A DNA stretch of 64,000 nt, from the NCBI RefSeq assembly GCF_007995085.1, contig NZ_VOQS01000005.1, positions 1,302,001 to 1,366,000 on the forward strand. Direction: 5' to 3'. This document shows, one piece after another, positions 35,618 through 45,600 of the stretch. Under the pieces are notes generated by a model, which was given only the letters and a program-made list of their open reading frames with translations, did no database searches and was not told the origin of the DNA. The position numbers and the translations under genes are program-made. This stretch comes from Paraburkholderia azotifigens (GTDB taxonomy: Bacteria; Pseudomonadota; Gammaproteobacteria; Burkholderiales; Burkholderiaceae). Positions within the stretch are counted from its first letter, which is position 1. Every line of letters begins with the position of its first letter.

Positions 35618-36151
35618 ATGTCCGCTACAAACAGTTCGCAGAAGTTCATCGCGCGCAACCGTGCCCCGCGCGTCCAGATCGAATACGACGTCGAGGTGTA
35701 CGGATCCGAAAAAAAGGTCGAACTCCCGTTCGTCATGGGCGTGCTCGCCGACCTCTCGGGCAAGCCTGTCGAGCCTCTGCCGGCTGTCGCCGATCGTCGT
35801 TTCCTGGACATCGACATCGACAATTTCGACGAGCGCATGAAGGCGATCAAGCCGCGTGTGGCGTTCGCAGTGCCGAATACGCTGACGGGCGAAGGGCAAC
35901 TGATGGTCGACATGACCTTCGAAAGTATCGAAGACTTCTCACCTGCGGCCGTCGCCAGCAAAGTGGGGGCGTTGCGACAACTCCTCGACGCACGCACGCA
36001 ACTCGCCAACCTGCAGACGTATATGGATGGCAAGTCGGGCGCCGAAGCGCTGGTCAATCAGTTGCTCACCGACCCGGCCCTTCTGAAGGCGCTCGCCTCC
36101 GCACCGAAACCCGCAGTCAGGGACGACGCAGCCGGTAACACTGCCGACTGA
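35618..36151 (+). CDS. tssB: T6SS sheath small subunit TssB (VipA)
   Basis: 177 residues with the family start SQKFIARNRAPRVQIEYDVE and the blocks LPFVMGVLADLSG and FLDIDIDNFDERMKAIKP. TssB forms heterodimers with TssC that build the contractile sheath. An AAGGAG ribosome site precedes the ATG. The tssB-tssC order and the 68-bp gap are standard. Confidence 0.97.
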   Translation: MSATNSSQKFIARNRAPRVQIEYDVEVYGSEKKVELPFVMGVLADLSGKPVEPLPAVADRRFLDIDIDNFDERMKAIKPRVAFAVPNTLTGEGQLMVDMTFESIEDFSPAAVASKVGALRQLLDARTQLANLQTYMDGKSGAEALVNQLLTDPALLKALASAPKPAVRDDAAGNTAD

Positions 36152-36219
36152 TAGCAGGCTGGCGATACTTTCTAGCGCTTACGCCATACCCATCACACTC
36201 AGGATACCGAAGGATAATC

Positions 36220-37713
36220 ATGGAAACTTTGCAGGAACAGCAGTCCGTCCGCGCAGTCCATCAGCAGGACGATTTCTCAAAGCTGCTTGAACAGGAATTC
36301 CGTCCAAAGACGGAGCGTGCGCGGGAATCCGTCGAATATGCTGTGCGCACGCTGGCCGAACAGGCGTTGCTGCAATCGGCCACGATCAGCGACGATGCGT
36401 ACAAAAGTATTGAAGCGATCATCTCGCAGATTGACACGAAGCTCTCCGAACAGATCAACCTGATCATCCATCACGACGATTTTCAGAAGCTCGAATCGGC
36501 ATGGCGTGGCCTGCACCACCTCGTCTCGAACACCGAAACGGACGAGCGTCTGAAAATCCGGTTCATGGACGTCTCGAAGGAAGAGTTACGCCGCACGATG
36601 AAGCGCTACAAGGGACTCGCCTGGGACCAGAGCCCGCTCTTCAAGCAGATCTACGAAGAGGAGTACGGTCAGCTGGGCGGCGAGCCGTACGGCTGCCTCG
36701 TGGCCGATTACTACTTCGACCATACCCCTCCGGACGTGGATCTGCTGGGCTCGATCGCCAAGATCGCCGCTGCGGCACACACACCGTTCATCTCGGGCGC
36801 ATCGCCGTCGGTGCTGCAGATGGAGTCGTGGCAGGAACTCGCCAATCCGCGCGACCTGACGAAGATCTTCACGCAGAACCTCGAATATGCGCCGTGGAAC
36901 TCGCTGCGCAATAGCGAGGACGCCCGCTACATCGGTCTCGCGATGCCGCGCTTCCTTTCGCGCCTGCCGTATGGCGCGCGCACGAACCCGGTCGACGAGT
37001 TCGACTTCGAGGAAGAGACGAACGGCCCGGATCACCGCAACTATGCATGGGCGAACGCCGCATATGCGATGGGCGTGAATATCAACCGCTCGTTCAAGCT
37101 GTACGGCTGGTGTTCGCTGATCCGCGGCGTCGAGTCCGGCGGTACGGTGGAAAACCTTCCTTGCCACACCTTCCCGACCGATGACGGTGGCGTCGACATG
37201 AAGTGCCCGACGGAAATCGCGATCTCTGACCGGCGTGAAGCCGAGCTGTCGAAGAATGGCTTTATTCCGCTCGTCCACCGCAAGAATACTGACAACGCGA
37301 CGTTCATCGGCGCGCAGTCGGTGCAGAAGCCCGCCGAATACCAGGATCTCGACGCCACGGCGAACGCCAACCTGTCGGCTCGCCTGCCTTACCTGTTCGC
37401 CTGTTCGCGCTTTGCGCATTACCTCAAGTGCATCGTGCGCGACAAGATCGGTACGTTCCGCGAGCGCGAAGACATGCAGCGCTGGCTCAACGAATGGATC
37501 ATGAACTACGTGGATGCGGACCCCGCCAACTCGTCGCAGGAAACCAAGGCCCGCCGCCCGCTGGCCGCGGCCGAAGTTGTCGTGGAAGACGTCGACAGCA
37601 GCCCTGGCTATTACCAGGCGAAGTTCTTCCTGCGTCCGCACTTCCAGCTCGAAGGCCTGACGGTATCGCTGCGTCTCGTTGCGCGCCTGCCGTCCGTGAA
37701 GGTCGCGGCGTAA
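36220..37713 (+). CDS. tssC: T6SS sheath large subunit TssC (VipB)
   Basis: 497 residues matching TssC in length and sequence: FQKLESAWRGLHHLV, FKQIYEEEYGQLGGEPYG, FISGASPSVLQM, the FLSRLPYG segment and the C-terminal SPGYYQAKFFLRPHFQLEGL. It is the main sheath protein that contracts to fire the Hcp tube. An effector/immunity pair is inserted between this gene and hcp. Confidence 0.97.
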   Translation: METLQEQQSVRAVHQQDDFSKLLEQEFRPKTERARESVEYAVRTLAEQALLQSATISDDAYKSIEAIISQIDTKLSEQINLIIHHDDFQKLESAWRGLHHLVSNTETDERLKIRFMDVSKEELRRTMKRYKGLAWDQSPLFKQIYEEEYGQLGGEPYGCLVADYYFDHTPPDVDLLGSIAKIAAAAHTPFISGASPSVLQMESWQELANPRDLTKIFTQNLEYAPWNSLRNSEDARYIGLAMPRFLSRLPYGARTNPVDEFDFEEETNGPDHRNYAWANAAYAMGVNINRSFKLYGWCSLIRGVESGGTVENLPCHTFPTDDGGVDMKCPTEIAISDRREAELSKNGFIPLVHRKNTDNATFIGAQSVQKPAEYQDLDATANANLSARLPYLFACSRFAHYLKCIVRDKIGTFREREDMQRWLNEWIMNYVDADPANSSQETKARRPLAAAEVVVEDVDSSPGYYQAKFFLRPHFQLEGLTVSLRLVARLPSVKVAA

Positions 37714-37817
37714 TCGTCGTCGCCGTGGCGACCGTCGGCAAAGTCGGCACGGATATCGTCCCTCATCGTCCCTGATAGGTACCGCGTTCGCGGTCAGCAG
37801 CCCTGGAGAAACTCAAG

Positions 37818-38282
37818 ATGGCGCATCATCCGCATCACAAGCACCTTCATCAGCGGAAAAGCACAGAGCCTTCGTTCAATGTCGACACGGATGACCCCGT
37901 GATCCGTGCATGCGAACACCAGTGGGATGCGCATAAAAGCGATTGCAGCGGATTCGTGCGGGCCGTCGCCACCGAACTGGGCATCAGTCTCAGCGGGAAT
38001 GCCAACCAGCTCGTTGCGTTGATGAACTCCTCGTCCCAGTGGCGCGACCTCGGCACAGATGCAAGTCAGGCGATGAGCTATGCCAACAACGGTTATCTGG
38101 TCGTGGCAGGCCTGGCTACGTCCGGACACGGCCACGTTGCCGTTGTCGTTCGCGCGAATAGCTCGGTTCCGATTGCGTACTGGGGAAAACTGCATTCAGT
38201 CGGGCGCAAGCACGCCAGCATCCATTATTCGTGGAACGCTCATGATCTAAAGCATGTGAGTTATTTTGCTCGCACGGTCTGA
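37818..38282 (+). CDS. Putative T6SS amidase effector, NlpC/P60-like
   Basis: 154 residues, no signal peptide. SDCSGFVRAV at 41-50 has the DCSGF motif of NlpC/P60 and CHAP-type cysteine peptidases (candidate nucleophile Cys43), and SGHGHVAVVV at 102-111 supplies the catalytic His (104 or 106). Such enzymes cut peptidoglycan peptides; T6SS amidase effectors (Tae) have this fold and are small, Hcp-loaded proteins. Its position directly before hcp and before a gene for an exported, Cys-containing protein supports an effector/immunity pair. The exact Tae family is not assigned. Confidence 0.75.
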   Translation: MAHHPHHKHLHQRKSTEPSFNVDTDDPVIRACEHQWDAHKSDCSGFVRAVATELGISLSGNANQLVALMNSSSQWRDLGTDASQAMSYANNGYLVVAGLATSGHGHVAVVVRANSSVPIAYWGKLHSVGRKHASIHYSWNAHDLKHVSYFARTV

Positions 38283-38328
38283 ATACCCTTTCACGCATTC
38301 GCGGCATTTCGTTAGCACAGACAAGACT

Positions 38329-38799
38329 ATGACGATCAATCAGAAAGTTTCCACGATGACTGCTGTGCTCATGGGTGTCCTGCTGGCACCTTTGCCTGTC
38401 TGGTCGCAACCGTGCAAATTAGTCGAGATGAAGGTGACTGGCCAGACAGCGCGAGCAAAGAACGTCTCGATAGATCTTGGCGAGGCCTCGCCCGCAGACC
38501 CGTCGTCGCCGGTTGTCTACCAGGGACCTCCACGCATTCGCGTCGGCAGTGGAGCAACCTGCACGGCGAGCAGCGATGTCTCGCTCATCGAAGGCAAACA
38601 ATGGCTTGCTCGTGACAAGGTCTACATTTCGACCTTTTCGGGAAGCGAGAACGTTGTGTTTGCAGTCGATGCGAGAACGTGCCGGACCGTCTGGAAGAGC
38701 CCCGTGTTTGAAGGGGAATCGGCGCGATATCGCAACGGCGCACTGATCATGGACAAAAAGCGAGTCCGGCTTGACAAAGCCTGCTTGCCGGTTCGCTGA
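38329..38799 (+). CDS. Putative periplasmic immunity protein for the amidase effector
   Basis: The start ATG 38329 gives 156 residues with a signal peptide ending near PLPVWSQ; a shorter start at MTAVLMG is also possible. The mature part has several Cys residues that could form disulfides in the periplasm and no enzymatic motif that I recognise. Position right after the NlpC/P60-like gene and periplasmic targeting fit a Tai-type immunity protein that blocks the amidase where it acts. This role is an inference from context. Confidence 0.65.
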   Translation: MTINQKVSTMTAVLMGVLLAPLPVWSQPCKLVEMKVTGQTARAKNVSIDLGEASPADPSSPVVYQGPPRIRVGSGATCTASSDVSLIEGKQWLARDKVYISTFSGSENVVFAVDARTCRTVWKSPVFEGESARYRNGALIMDKKRVRLDKACLPVR

Positions 38800-38854
38800 C
38801 AAAAGAAAGCGTTGTTGAAGTAATAGAAGTCCCTAATAACTTAGGAGTACACAT

Positions 38855-39337
38855 ATGGCACAGGATATTTTCCTTAAGATCACCGGTATCGACGGCGAAG
38901 CGCCGGACGCTGCCCACAAGAATGAAATCGAAGTGGCCAGCTGGAGCTGGCAGATCTCGCAACAGTCGAACATGCACACGGGCTCGGGCGGCGGCGCCGG
39001 CAAGGCGAGCGTCGAGGATCTTGCATTTGACCATATGGTCGACCGTGCGAGCCCGAACCTGATGAAGTACTGTCTGACGGGCAAGCATATCGACCAGGCC
39101 GTGCTGACCATTCGCAAGGCAGGCGGGAACCCGCTCGAATACCTCAAGATCACGATGAACGACGTCATCGTTACGCAGGTAAGCCCGGCAGGCAGCAACA
39201 ACGATGACGGCATCCGCGAACACGTTCGTCTATCGTTCGCGAAGGTCAAGCAGGAATACGTCGTCCAGAACGCCCAGGGCGGTAGCGGCGGCGCAGTAAC
39301 GGCCAGCTTCGACATCAAGGGCAACAAGGAAGCCTGA
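38855..39337 (+). CDS. hcp: T6SS tube protein Hcp (TssD)
   Basis: 160 residues with the Hcp pattern: MAQDIFLKITGIDGEAPDA, IEVASWSWQISQ, then VSVEDLAFDHMVDRAS-like segment and a C-terminal GAVTASFDIKGNKEA. Hcp hexamers stack into the inner tube and carry small effectors in their lumen. A GGAG ribosome site lies before the ATG. It is downstream of the amidase effector pair. Confidence 0.97.
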   Translation: MAQDIFLKITGIDGEAPDAAHKNEIEVASWSWQISQQSNMHTGSGGGAGKASVEDLAFDHMVDRASPNLMKYCLTGKHIDQAVLTIRKAGGNPLEYLKITMNDVIVTQVSPAGSNNDDGIREHVRLSFAKVKQEYVVQNAQGGSGGAVTASFDIKGNKEA

Positions 39338-39407
39338 TTTTTCCTCTTCGGCAGATCCCGGTCTCGTGCCGGGCCTGTTTCATCAATTCACTCGCCCGTA
39401 CTTTTCG

Positions 39408-39917
39408 ATGCTGATGTCTACCCGAGCTGCCATGATGGCCTGCACGCTGGGTTTAGCCGCGTGCACAAGCGATCCGTCGAAGGGCGTCCATGAGTCTGTC
39501 AGGCTCGACCTGTCGATCGCGGCTTCGTCAGGCGTCAACCCGGACGACGAGAAGCGGGCCGCGCCTGTCGTGGTTCGCGTCTATGAGTTGAAGAATGCCG
39601 ACGCATTCAACAGCGCGGATTTCTTCTCCCTGCAGGACAAGGACAAGGTGATGCTCGCCGACGATCTCGTCGTGCGTGACCAGTTCCAGCTGCGCCCCGG
39701 CGAACACAAAACCATTCAGCGCGACGCGGACCAGGCAACGACGATGCTCGGCGTCATTGCTGCCTATCGTGACCTGCCCAACTCCGTCTGGCGGGCAACG
39801 TGGGCCGTGCCGACCTCGCCAGCGGCTGCGTGGTACCGCTTCAGCCCGAAGTTGAAGCTGACCATCGATCTTGAGGCGAACGCCGTCAGGATCACCGACA
39901 CAACGAACAGCAAATAA
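39408..39917 (+). CDS. tssJ: T6SS outer-membrane lipoprotein TssJ
   Basis: The start is taken at ATG 39408, giving a lipoprotein signal with lipobox LAAC before TSDPSKG; a GTG at 39366 and an ATG at 39414 are alternatives and no strong ribosome site decides. The mature part has the TssJ beta-sandwich pattern (LDLSIAASSGVNPD, APVVVRVYELKNADAFNSADFFSLQD, LRPGEHKTIQ). TssJ anchors the TssLM membrane complex to the outer membrane. Confidence 0.93.
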   Translation: MLMSTRAAMMACTLGLAACTSDPSKGVHESVRLDLSIAASSGVNPDDEKRAAPVVVRVYELKNADAFNSADFFSLQDKDKVMLADDLVVRDQFQLRPGEHKTIQRDADQATTMLGVIAAYRDLPNSVWRATWAVPTSPAAAWYRFSPKLKLTIDLEANAVRITDTTNSK

Positions 39918-39930
39918 CAGAAGGACTTCA

Positions 39931-41277
39931 ATGAGCTGGCACAACAAGGTCGCCTGGAGCGAAGGCCTGTTCCTGCGGCCGCAGCTTTTTCAGCAGCAGG
40001 AGCGCTATCTCGAGCAGTTCGCACACCGGCGTGCCGCTCCGCTCTCACCGTTCTTCTTCGGTTTTTCGCATTACTCGATCGACCGCGAGGCACTCGCGCT
40101 CGGCAAGGTAATCATCAAATCCGCGAGCGGCGTATTCGCGGACGGCACGCCATTCGACGCGCCGGGCAGCACACCGCCTCCCGCGCCCCTGACGATACGC
40201 CAGGAGCATCTCGATCAGGTCATTCACCTTGCGGTGCCAATCAGGGTTCCGAATGGCGAGGAGACCACGTTCGAGAATAGCCCGGATTCGCTCGCGCGCT
40301 ACAGTGTCTTCTCCACGGAGCTGCGCGACACGAACTCCGTCGGCCAGGGTGCCCGCGCGGTACAACTCGCGAATCTGCGCCTGCGGCTCGTGCCCCAGAA
40401 GGAAATGACCGATGCGTGGATCGGCCTGCCGCTCACGAGAGTCGCCACGTCGCGCGCCGACGGCAGCATCGAACTCGACGAATCGCTGGTCCCGCCCGTC
40501 AGCGGGTATGGAGCAAGCGAGCTCCTGACGAGCTGGCTCGGAAAAGTTCACGAGCTCACGCGGCTGCGCGCCGACGCACTCGCGAGGCGTCTGACGGGAT
40601 CCGACGGCAAGGCAGGCTCCGTCGCGGAGGTCTCGGACTACCTCCTGCTTCAGACCCTCAACCGCTATGAGCCGCTGCTGCAGCATCTGCGCCGCGTGCC
40701 GACGACCTCACCTGCCGGGATCTACGCGATGCTGCTCAGCATGGCGGGGGAGCTGTCGACGTACGTGCGGCCCGAAACACGCCGGCCGCTTGATTCGCAT
40801 CCGGCCTATCAGCACATCGAACCACATGTCTGCCTGAAGCCGCTCGTCGACGATACGCACTGGCTGCTCAACGCCGTGCTTGTGCGCAGCGCGCAGAGCA
40901 TCCCGCTCAAGGACACCGGCTATGGCATGCGCAACGCCGTGGTTGATCCGGCGGAGCTCCGCAGTTTCAGCGCTGTTGTGCTGGCGGTGGCCGCGCAGCT
41001 TCCCGCAGATGCGCTCGTCCAGCAGTTCTCGACCCAGGCAAAGGTCGGCCCCTCGGAACGTCTCCCGGATCTCGTTCGCTCGCACCTTCCCGGCGTCACG
41101 CTGCAGTCGCTGCCCGTTCCGCCGCGCCAGATTCCATTCAATGCGGGCTACGTCTACTTCGAACTTACCCGCAGCGGTGCCCTGTGGGAATCGATCGTGG
41201 AGCACGGTGGTATCGCCCTGCACGTGGCGGGTGATTTCCCTGGGCTCAAGCTGGAACTCTGGGGTGTGCGCCAGTAA
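39931..41277 (+). CDS. tssK: T6SS baseplate adaptor TssK
   Basis: The ATG at 39931 (MSWHNKVAWSEGLFLRPQLFQQQERY) is the conserved TssK N-terminus and follows AGAAGGA. At 448 residues it is standard length. TssK trimers link the TssFG baseplate wedges to the TssLM membrane complex and resemble phage receptor-binding proteins. It lies 13 bp after tssJ. Confidence 0.96.
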   Translation: MSWHNKVAWSEGLFLRPQLFQQQERYLEQFAHRRAAPLSPFFFGFSHYSIDREALALGKVIIKSASGVFADGTPFDAPGSTPPPAPLTIRQEHLDQVIHLAVPIRVPNGEETTFENSPDSLARYSVFSTELRDTNSVGQGARAVQLANLRLRLVPQKEMTDAWIGLPLTRVATSRADGSIELDESLVPPVSGYGASELLTSWLGKVHELTRLRADALARRLTGSDGKAGSVAEVSDYLLLQTLNRYEPLLQHLRRVPTTSPAGIYAMLLSMAGELSTYVRPETRRPLDSHPAYQHIEPHVCLKPLVDDTHWLLNAVLVRSAQSIPLKDTGYGMRNAVVDPAELRSFSAVVLAVAAQLPADALVQQFSTQAKVGPSERLPDLVRSHLPGVTLQSLPVPPRQIPFNAGYVYFELTRSGALWESIVEHGGIALHVAGDFPGLKLELWGVRQ

Positions 41278-41342
41278 CGCAGATAACGGGACGCGGACAC
41301 GACGGTCTCGTGTCCGTGGCGCAAAGAAAAAGAGGACAAAGC

Positions 41343-42650
41343 GTGAACGCACAGGGAACCAGCAGAGCATCTGGCGGTAACTTCCGCGATCCGGGCTTCG
41401 GCCCGGCCGGTACTGCTGCACCATTTCAGGAAGACAGGACAACCCCTGTGGCTTCCCGTCTGCTTGACACGATACCGGCTGGTGAACCGTCGGCCGGGCG
41501 TCAGCGTGCCGTCGAGCAGGCGCAGAACCGGTTACTCGAAGCATCGCGTCCGCTGCTGCGCGCGCTGGCCGACATGCCTGGTGAGCTCGATCAGCTCGGC
41601 ATCGAACAGCTTCACCAGCTGCTCAAGAGGGAGGTGCGCACATTCCAGCGCCTGTGCGAGCAGGTCAACATCCGGCGCGACCACATGATCGCAGCGCGTT
41701 ACAGCCTGTGCACGGCCCTTGACGATGCAGCCATGCGGACAGAATGGGGCCGTCGCGAAAAGGGCATGGAGTGGATCGAGACCGGCCTTGCTACCGAATT
41801 CCACGAAGACCGGCATGGCGGCGACAAGGTCTATCTGCTGATATCGCGCCTGATGACGGAGCCGCACGAGCATCTGGATCTGCTCGAGGTGATTTACCGG
41901 ATCCTCAGTCTCGGCTTCATGGGCAGGTACGGTCACGAGGCAGATGGTCCGCGCAGGCACGATGCCATCCGCCAGCGACTCTATACGGAAATCCAGACCC
42001 GGCGAGGCGTGGTGCCTCTTGCGCTCTCCGCACATGCGCAGTCGGATGCGAAGCAGCGGCGGATGTCGTTCTACGACTTTCCCGTGTGGATCACGGTCCT
42101 CCTGCTCGGACTTGTCCTCGCAGGTTTCTTTGGATGGTTCAAGTACCAGCTTCTGAACCGCAGTGCCGCCGCCGAGAAGCAGATCATCGACATCGGCAGA
42201 ATGACGCCGCCTCCCGCGCCGAGACTGCCGCATCTGAAAGAACTGCTCAAGGGCGAGATTGCTGCCGGCACGGTGAGCGTCGACGAGGACGCGCGCCACA
42301 GCTCGGTCACCTTTCGCGGCGACTCGATGTTCCAGCCTGGCGGTGTCAATGTGAAGACATCGATCGGCCCGGTCATCGCGAAGATTGCCAACGAGGTGGT
42401 CAAGGTGCCCGGCAAGGTCACGGTCAGCGGCTACACGGACAACGTGCCTGTAAGGAGCCGGCAGTTCGCATCGAATGACGCGCTCTCCGAGGAACGCGCC
42501 GCCCAGGTCATGCAGATGCTGCAGGCCGATGGCGTACCGCCCGGCCGCCTCGAGGCAATTGGCAGGGGCGAGACCCATCCCGTGGGCGACAACCGCACGC
42601 CGCAAGGCCGCGCACAAAATCGCCGCGTTGAAATTACCGTCACGCCCTGA
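41343..42650 (+). CDS. tssL: T6SS membrane protein TssL with C-terminal OmpA domain
   Basis: A GTG at 41343 with AGAGGAC upstream is the preferred start (435 residues). The cytoplasmic DotU domain (about 55-235, with DDAAMRTEWG, LYRILSLGFMGRYG-like pattern) is followed by one membrane helix (FPVWITVLLLGLVLAGFFGWF) and a periplasmic OmpA-like peptidoglycan-binding domain (VSGYTDNVP, GRGETHPVGDN, NRRVEITV). This is an evolved TssL that carries the cell-wall anchor itself. It partners TssM in the trans-envelope complex. Confidence 0.95.
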   Translation: MNAQGTSRASGGNFRDPGFGPAGTAAPFQEDRTTPVASRLLDTIPAGEPSAGRQRAVEQAQNRLLEASRPLLRALADMPGELDQLGIEQLHQLLKREVRTFQRLCEQVNIRRDHMIAARYSLCTALDDAAMRTEWGRREKGMEWIETGLATEFHEDRHGGDKVYLLISRLMTEPHEHLDLLEVIYRILSLGFMGRYGHEADGPRRHDAIRQRLYTEIQTRRGVVPLALSAHAQSDAKQRRMSFYDFPVWITVLLLGLVLAGFFGWFKYQLLNRSAAAEKQIIDIGRMTPPPAPRLPHLKELLKGEIAAGTVSVDEDARHSSVTFRGDSMFQPGGVNVKTSIGPVIAKIANEVVKVPGKVTVSGYTDNVPVRSRQFASNDALSEERAAQVMQMLQADGVPPGRLEAIGRGETHPVGDNRTPQGRAQNRRVEITVTP

Positions 42651-42665
42651 TCAGGACATTTCGCA

Positions 42666-45600
42666 ATGAAGAAGTTGTTGTCGTTTTTGAGCTCGCGCTG
42701 GTTCGTTGCGCTGCTTGCATTGCTGGTGCTGGCACTGCTCATCTGGTTCCTCGGACCGCTGATCGCATTCGGCGGGCTCAAACCGCTCGCCAGCGTCGCG
42801 TTGCGCGTGGTCGTCATTGCCCTGTTGCTGGCAGGCGTGCTGTTGTGGGCTGCCGGGCTGACCACCGGCCTGGTCTTTGGCGCCCTGCTCTGCCTGCTGA
42901 TCTGGTACGCAGCGCCGCTCTTGAGTTTCGGAACGAGCGCGCCCTTCGAATCCGTCGCCGCGCGCATCATCGCCATCGCGCTGGTGATTGCCTGCTTTGC
43001 CGCGTGGGGTATCTGGTGGCTTTGGGACCGGATGCGCAGCGATGATGACTTTCTCAAGAAAGCACTGGCCTTCGGTTCGAAGAAGGAACCGTCGCCCGCA
43101 GCCGATCGTCTGAAGGACGTCGAAGCGCGAATGAACGGCGCACTCGTGCGTCTGAAGGCAATGCGCACGGGCGCACGCGGCATCGGGCGTCTGTTCCAGG
43201 GCACACGCTACCTGTATGAGATGCCCTGGTTCCTGGCGCTCGGGTCGAATGCGTCGGGCAAGACCACGGCCCTGCTCAACGCTGGCCTGCCCTTTCCGCT
43301 CGGTACGGCAGCGCAGCGTACAGCGGGCGCCATCGCGCGCACCAGGAACGTCGACTGGTGGCTCACCAATGATGCCGTGCTGATCGACACGGCTGGACAC
43401 TACACACGTCACGGTTCGTCCGCTCCGGTCATGAGCGTGCCGGCCGAAGCCCCTCTGTTGCCGGATGGCAAACACGAAGTGTCCGTAGCCCCGGCCGCTG
43501 CAGATACCAGGACTTCACCCGCAGCCTCGACCTGCGCTGCAGCCGGCACGCACAGCGTCAGTCGCGAAAGCATCGATGCCGCGGAGTGGAGCGGGTTTCT
43601 CACTCTGCTGCGCAAGCATCGGCCGCGTGCTCCCATCAACGGCGCACTGGTGTCGATCAACCTCGATGTGCTAACGGCGAAAGATCCCGCCATTCGCGCC
43701 CACGAAGCCGAGATGCTGCGCACCCGGCTTGCCGAAGCGCGGGCGATGCTCGGCATCCGCTTCCCGGTCTACATGCTGATCACGCAGATGGACCGTCTGC
43801 CGGGCTTTGCAGATTACTTCAGCTCGCTCACCGAGGAAACGCGCGCCCAGATATGGGGCTTCACGCTGCCGGTGTTGGACAAGGCAGCACAGACGGACGT
43901 GGCTGCGCGTTGCAATGGCGAGCTCACGCAGTTGGCGTCGCGGCTTGCGGGGAGCGTCAATACTCGTCTCGAGGACGAGTACGACCCGGGTCGCCGGCGC
44001 CGTCTTATTGCGCTGCCCGAGGCATTCGCGGCGCTCGCAGTGCCGCTCGTTGAACTGCTGTCGCAGCTCTTTTTGAACTCCCGCTACGACGATACGCAGC
44101 TGCACGCGACGTTGCGTGGCGTGTACTTCACGAGCGCCACGCAAGGCGGTGGTGCGGTCGTAGCCGAACCGCTGACGATCATCCAGCGACTTGGCACGGG
44201 AGTGGGCAAGGAGATCGTCACACACCCAGGTCGCGCCGACGGCAATCTGAGCTACTTCCTGGCGGATCTTTTCACCAGGGTCGTCATCCCGGAAGCCCAT
44301 CTGGTCAGTCCGAACCTGCGTTGGGAGTACCGTATTCGCGCATTGCGCATACTCGGCCATGCGCTCGCTACGCTGCTGTTCGTGTGGCTTGCGTTGGGTC
44401 TGCGCACGAGCTTCAACCATAACAGCGACTACCTCGACACTATCCAGCGCAAAACGCAGCAGCTTGCAGCCCGGGTCTCGCAGCTCTATCGCGATCCGAA
44501 GCCCGAAGCTGTCCCGGATACGCTGAGCGAAGCGCTCTATCTGCCGACGTTGACGGGCCTCGATCTCGCGGATCCGGATGGCAGCTACCGGTACGGACTG
44601 TACTCCGCTCCCCCTGTCGTCGATGCCGGCCACGATACGTACCTCTCGCTGGAAAACAATCTGCTGCTGCCGCACATCGTGCACCGCATGGAGGAGGTCA
44701 TCTCGCAGTCAATGGCGGCGAGGGACGCCAAAGGGACCTACGACTCACTGCGCGTCTATCTGATGCTCTATGACAAGGCGAAATTCAACGCCGACGACGT
44801 GAAGGCCTGGGTGCTCGACGACTGGGCGAAGACGGACAGCGCGTCGATCTTCGGCGGACGCGCGACGATGATCGGACACGTGCAGCAACTCTTCTCGGGA
44901 GCGCACGTCGTGCAGTCGCCGCTCATTCGCAATGACGGGTTGATCCAGGGAGCGCGCACATTCCTCGACTCAAGCAATGCGACGCAACGCCTGTACGAAC
45001 GTGCGAAGGCGGTGATACAGAAGGAAGCGCCCGATGAGTTCACGCTGCTGCGTGCCGTCGGCCCCCAGGCGGGCACAGTATTCACGCGCGCGAGCGGCGC
45101 CCCGCTCTCGCGTGGCGTGCCTGGCCTTTTCACTTTCGATGGCTACCGGAACCTCTTCGACAAGCGCCTGCGTGAATTCGCACACATCGCGCAGGACGAC
45201 GATGCCTGGGTGATGGGGCGCTCCTATCTGGGCGAGGCCGAAAAAAAAACGGCTGACCTCGTGAGTTTCGCGACCGGTCAGGACGATCCCCTTGCAGGGG
45301 CGATCCGTCGACTGTACCTCACCGAGTACGCGCAGCAGTGGGACGCCTTTCTCGGAGACATTCGCACCGTGCAGGGAACCAGTCTGTCGTTCAACCTGCA
45401 GGTGCTGCGCCAGTTCGCCGCGCCCGATTCGCCTCTGGCGCGGCTGGCGCGTGCCGCAGTACGCGAAACGACGATCACGCAGCCCACGGCCACGGAAGGT
45501 TCGTTTCTCCAGAAGACGGCCGGGAAGGTTGGCCAGAAAGCCGGCACGACGCCGGGCATTCGTGCCGAGGAGCGCATCGAGCGCGAACTCGTCGATACCC

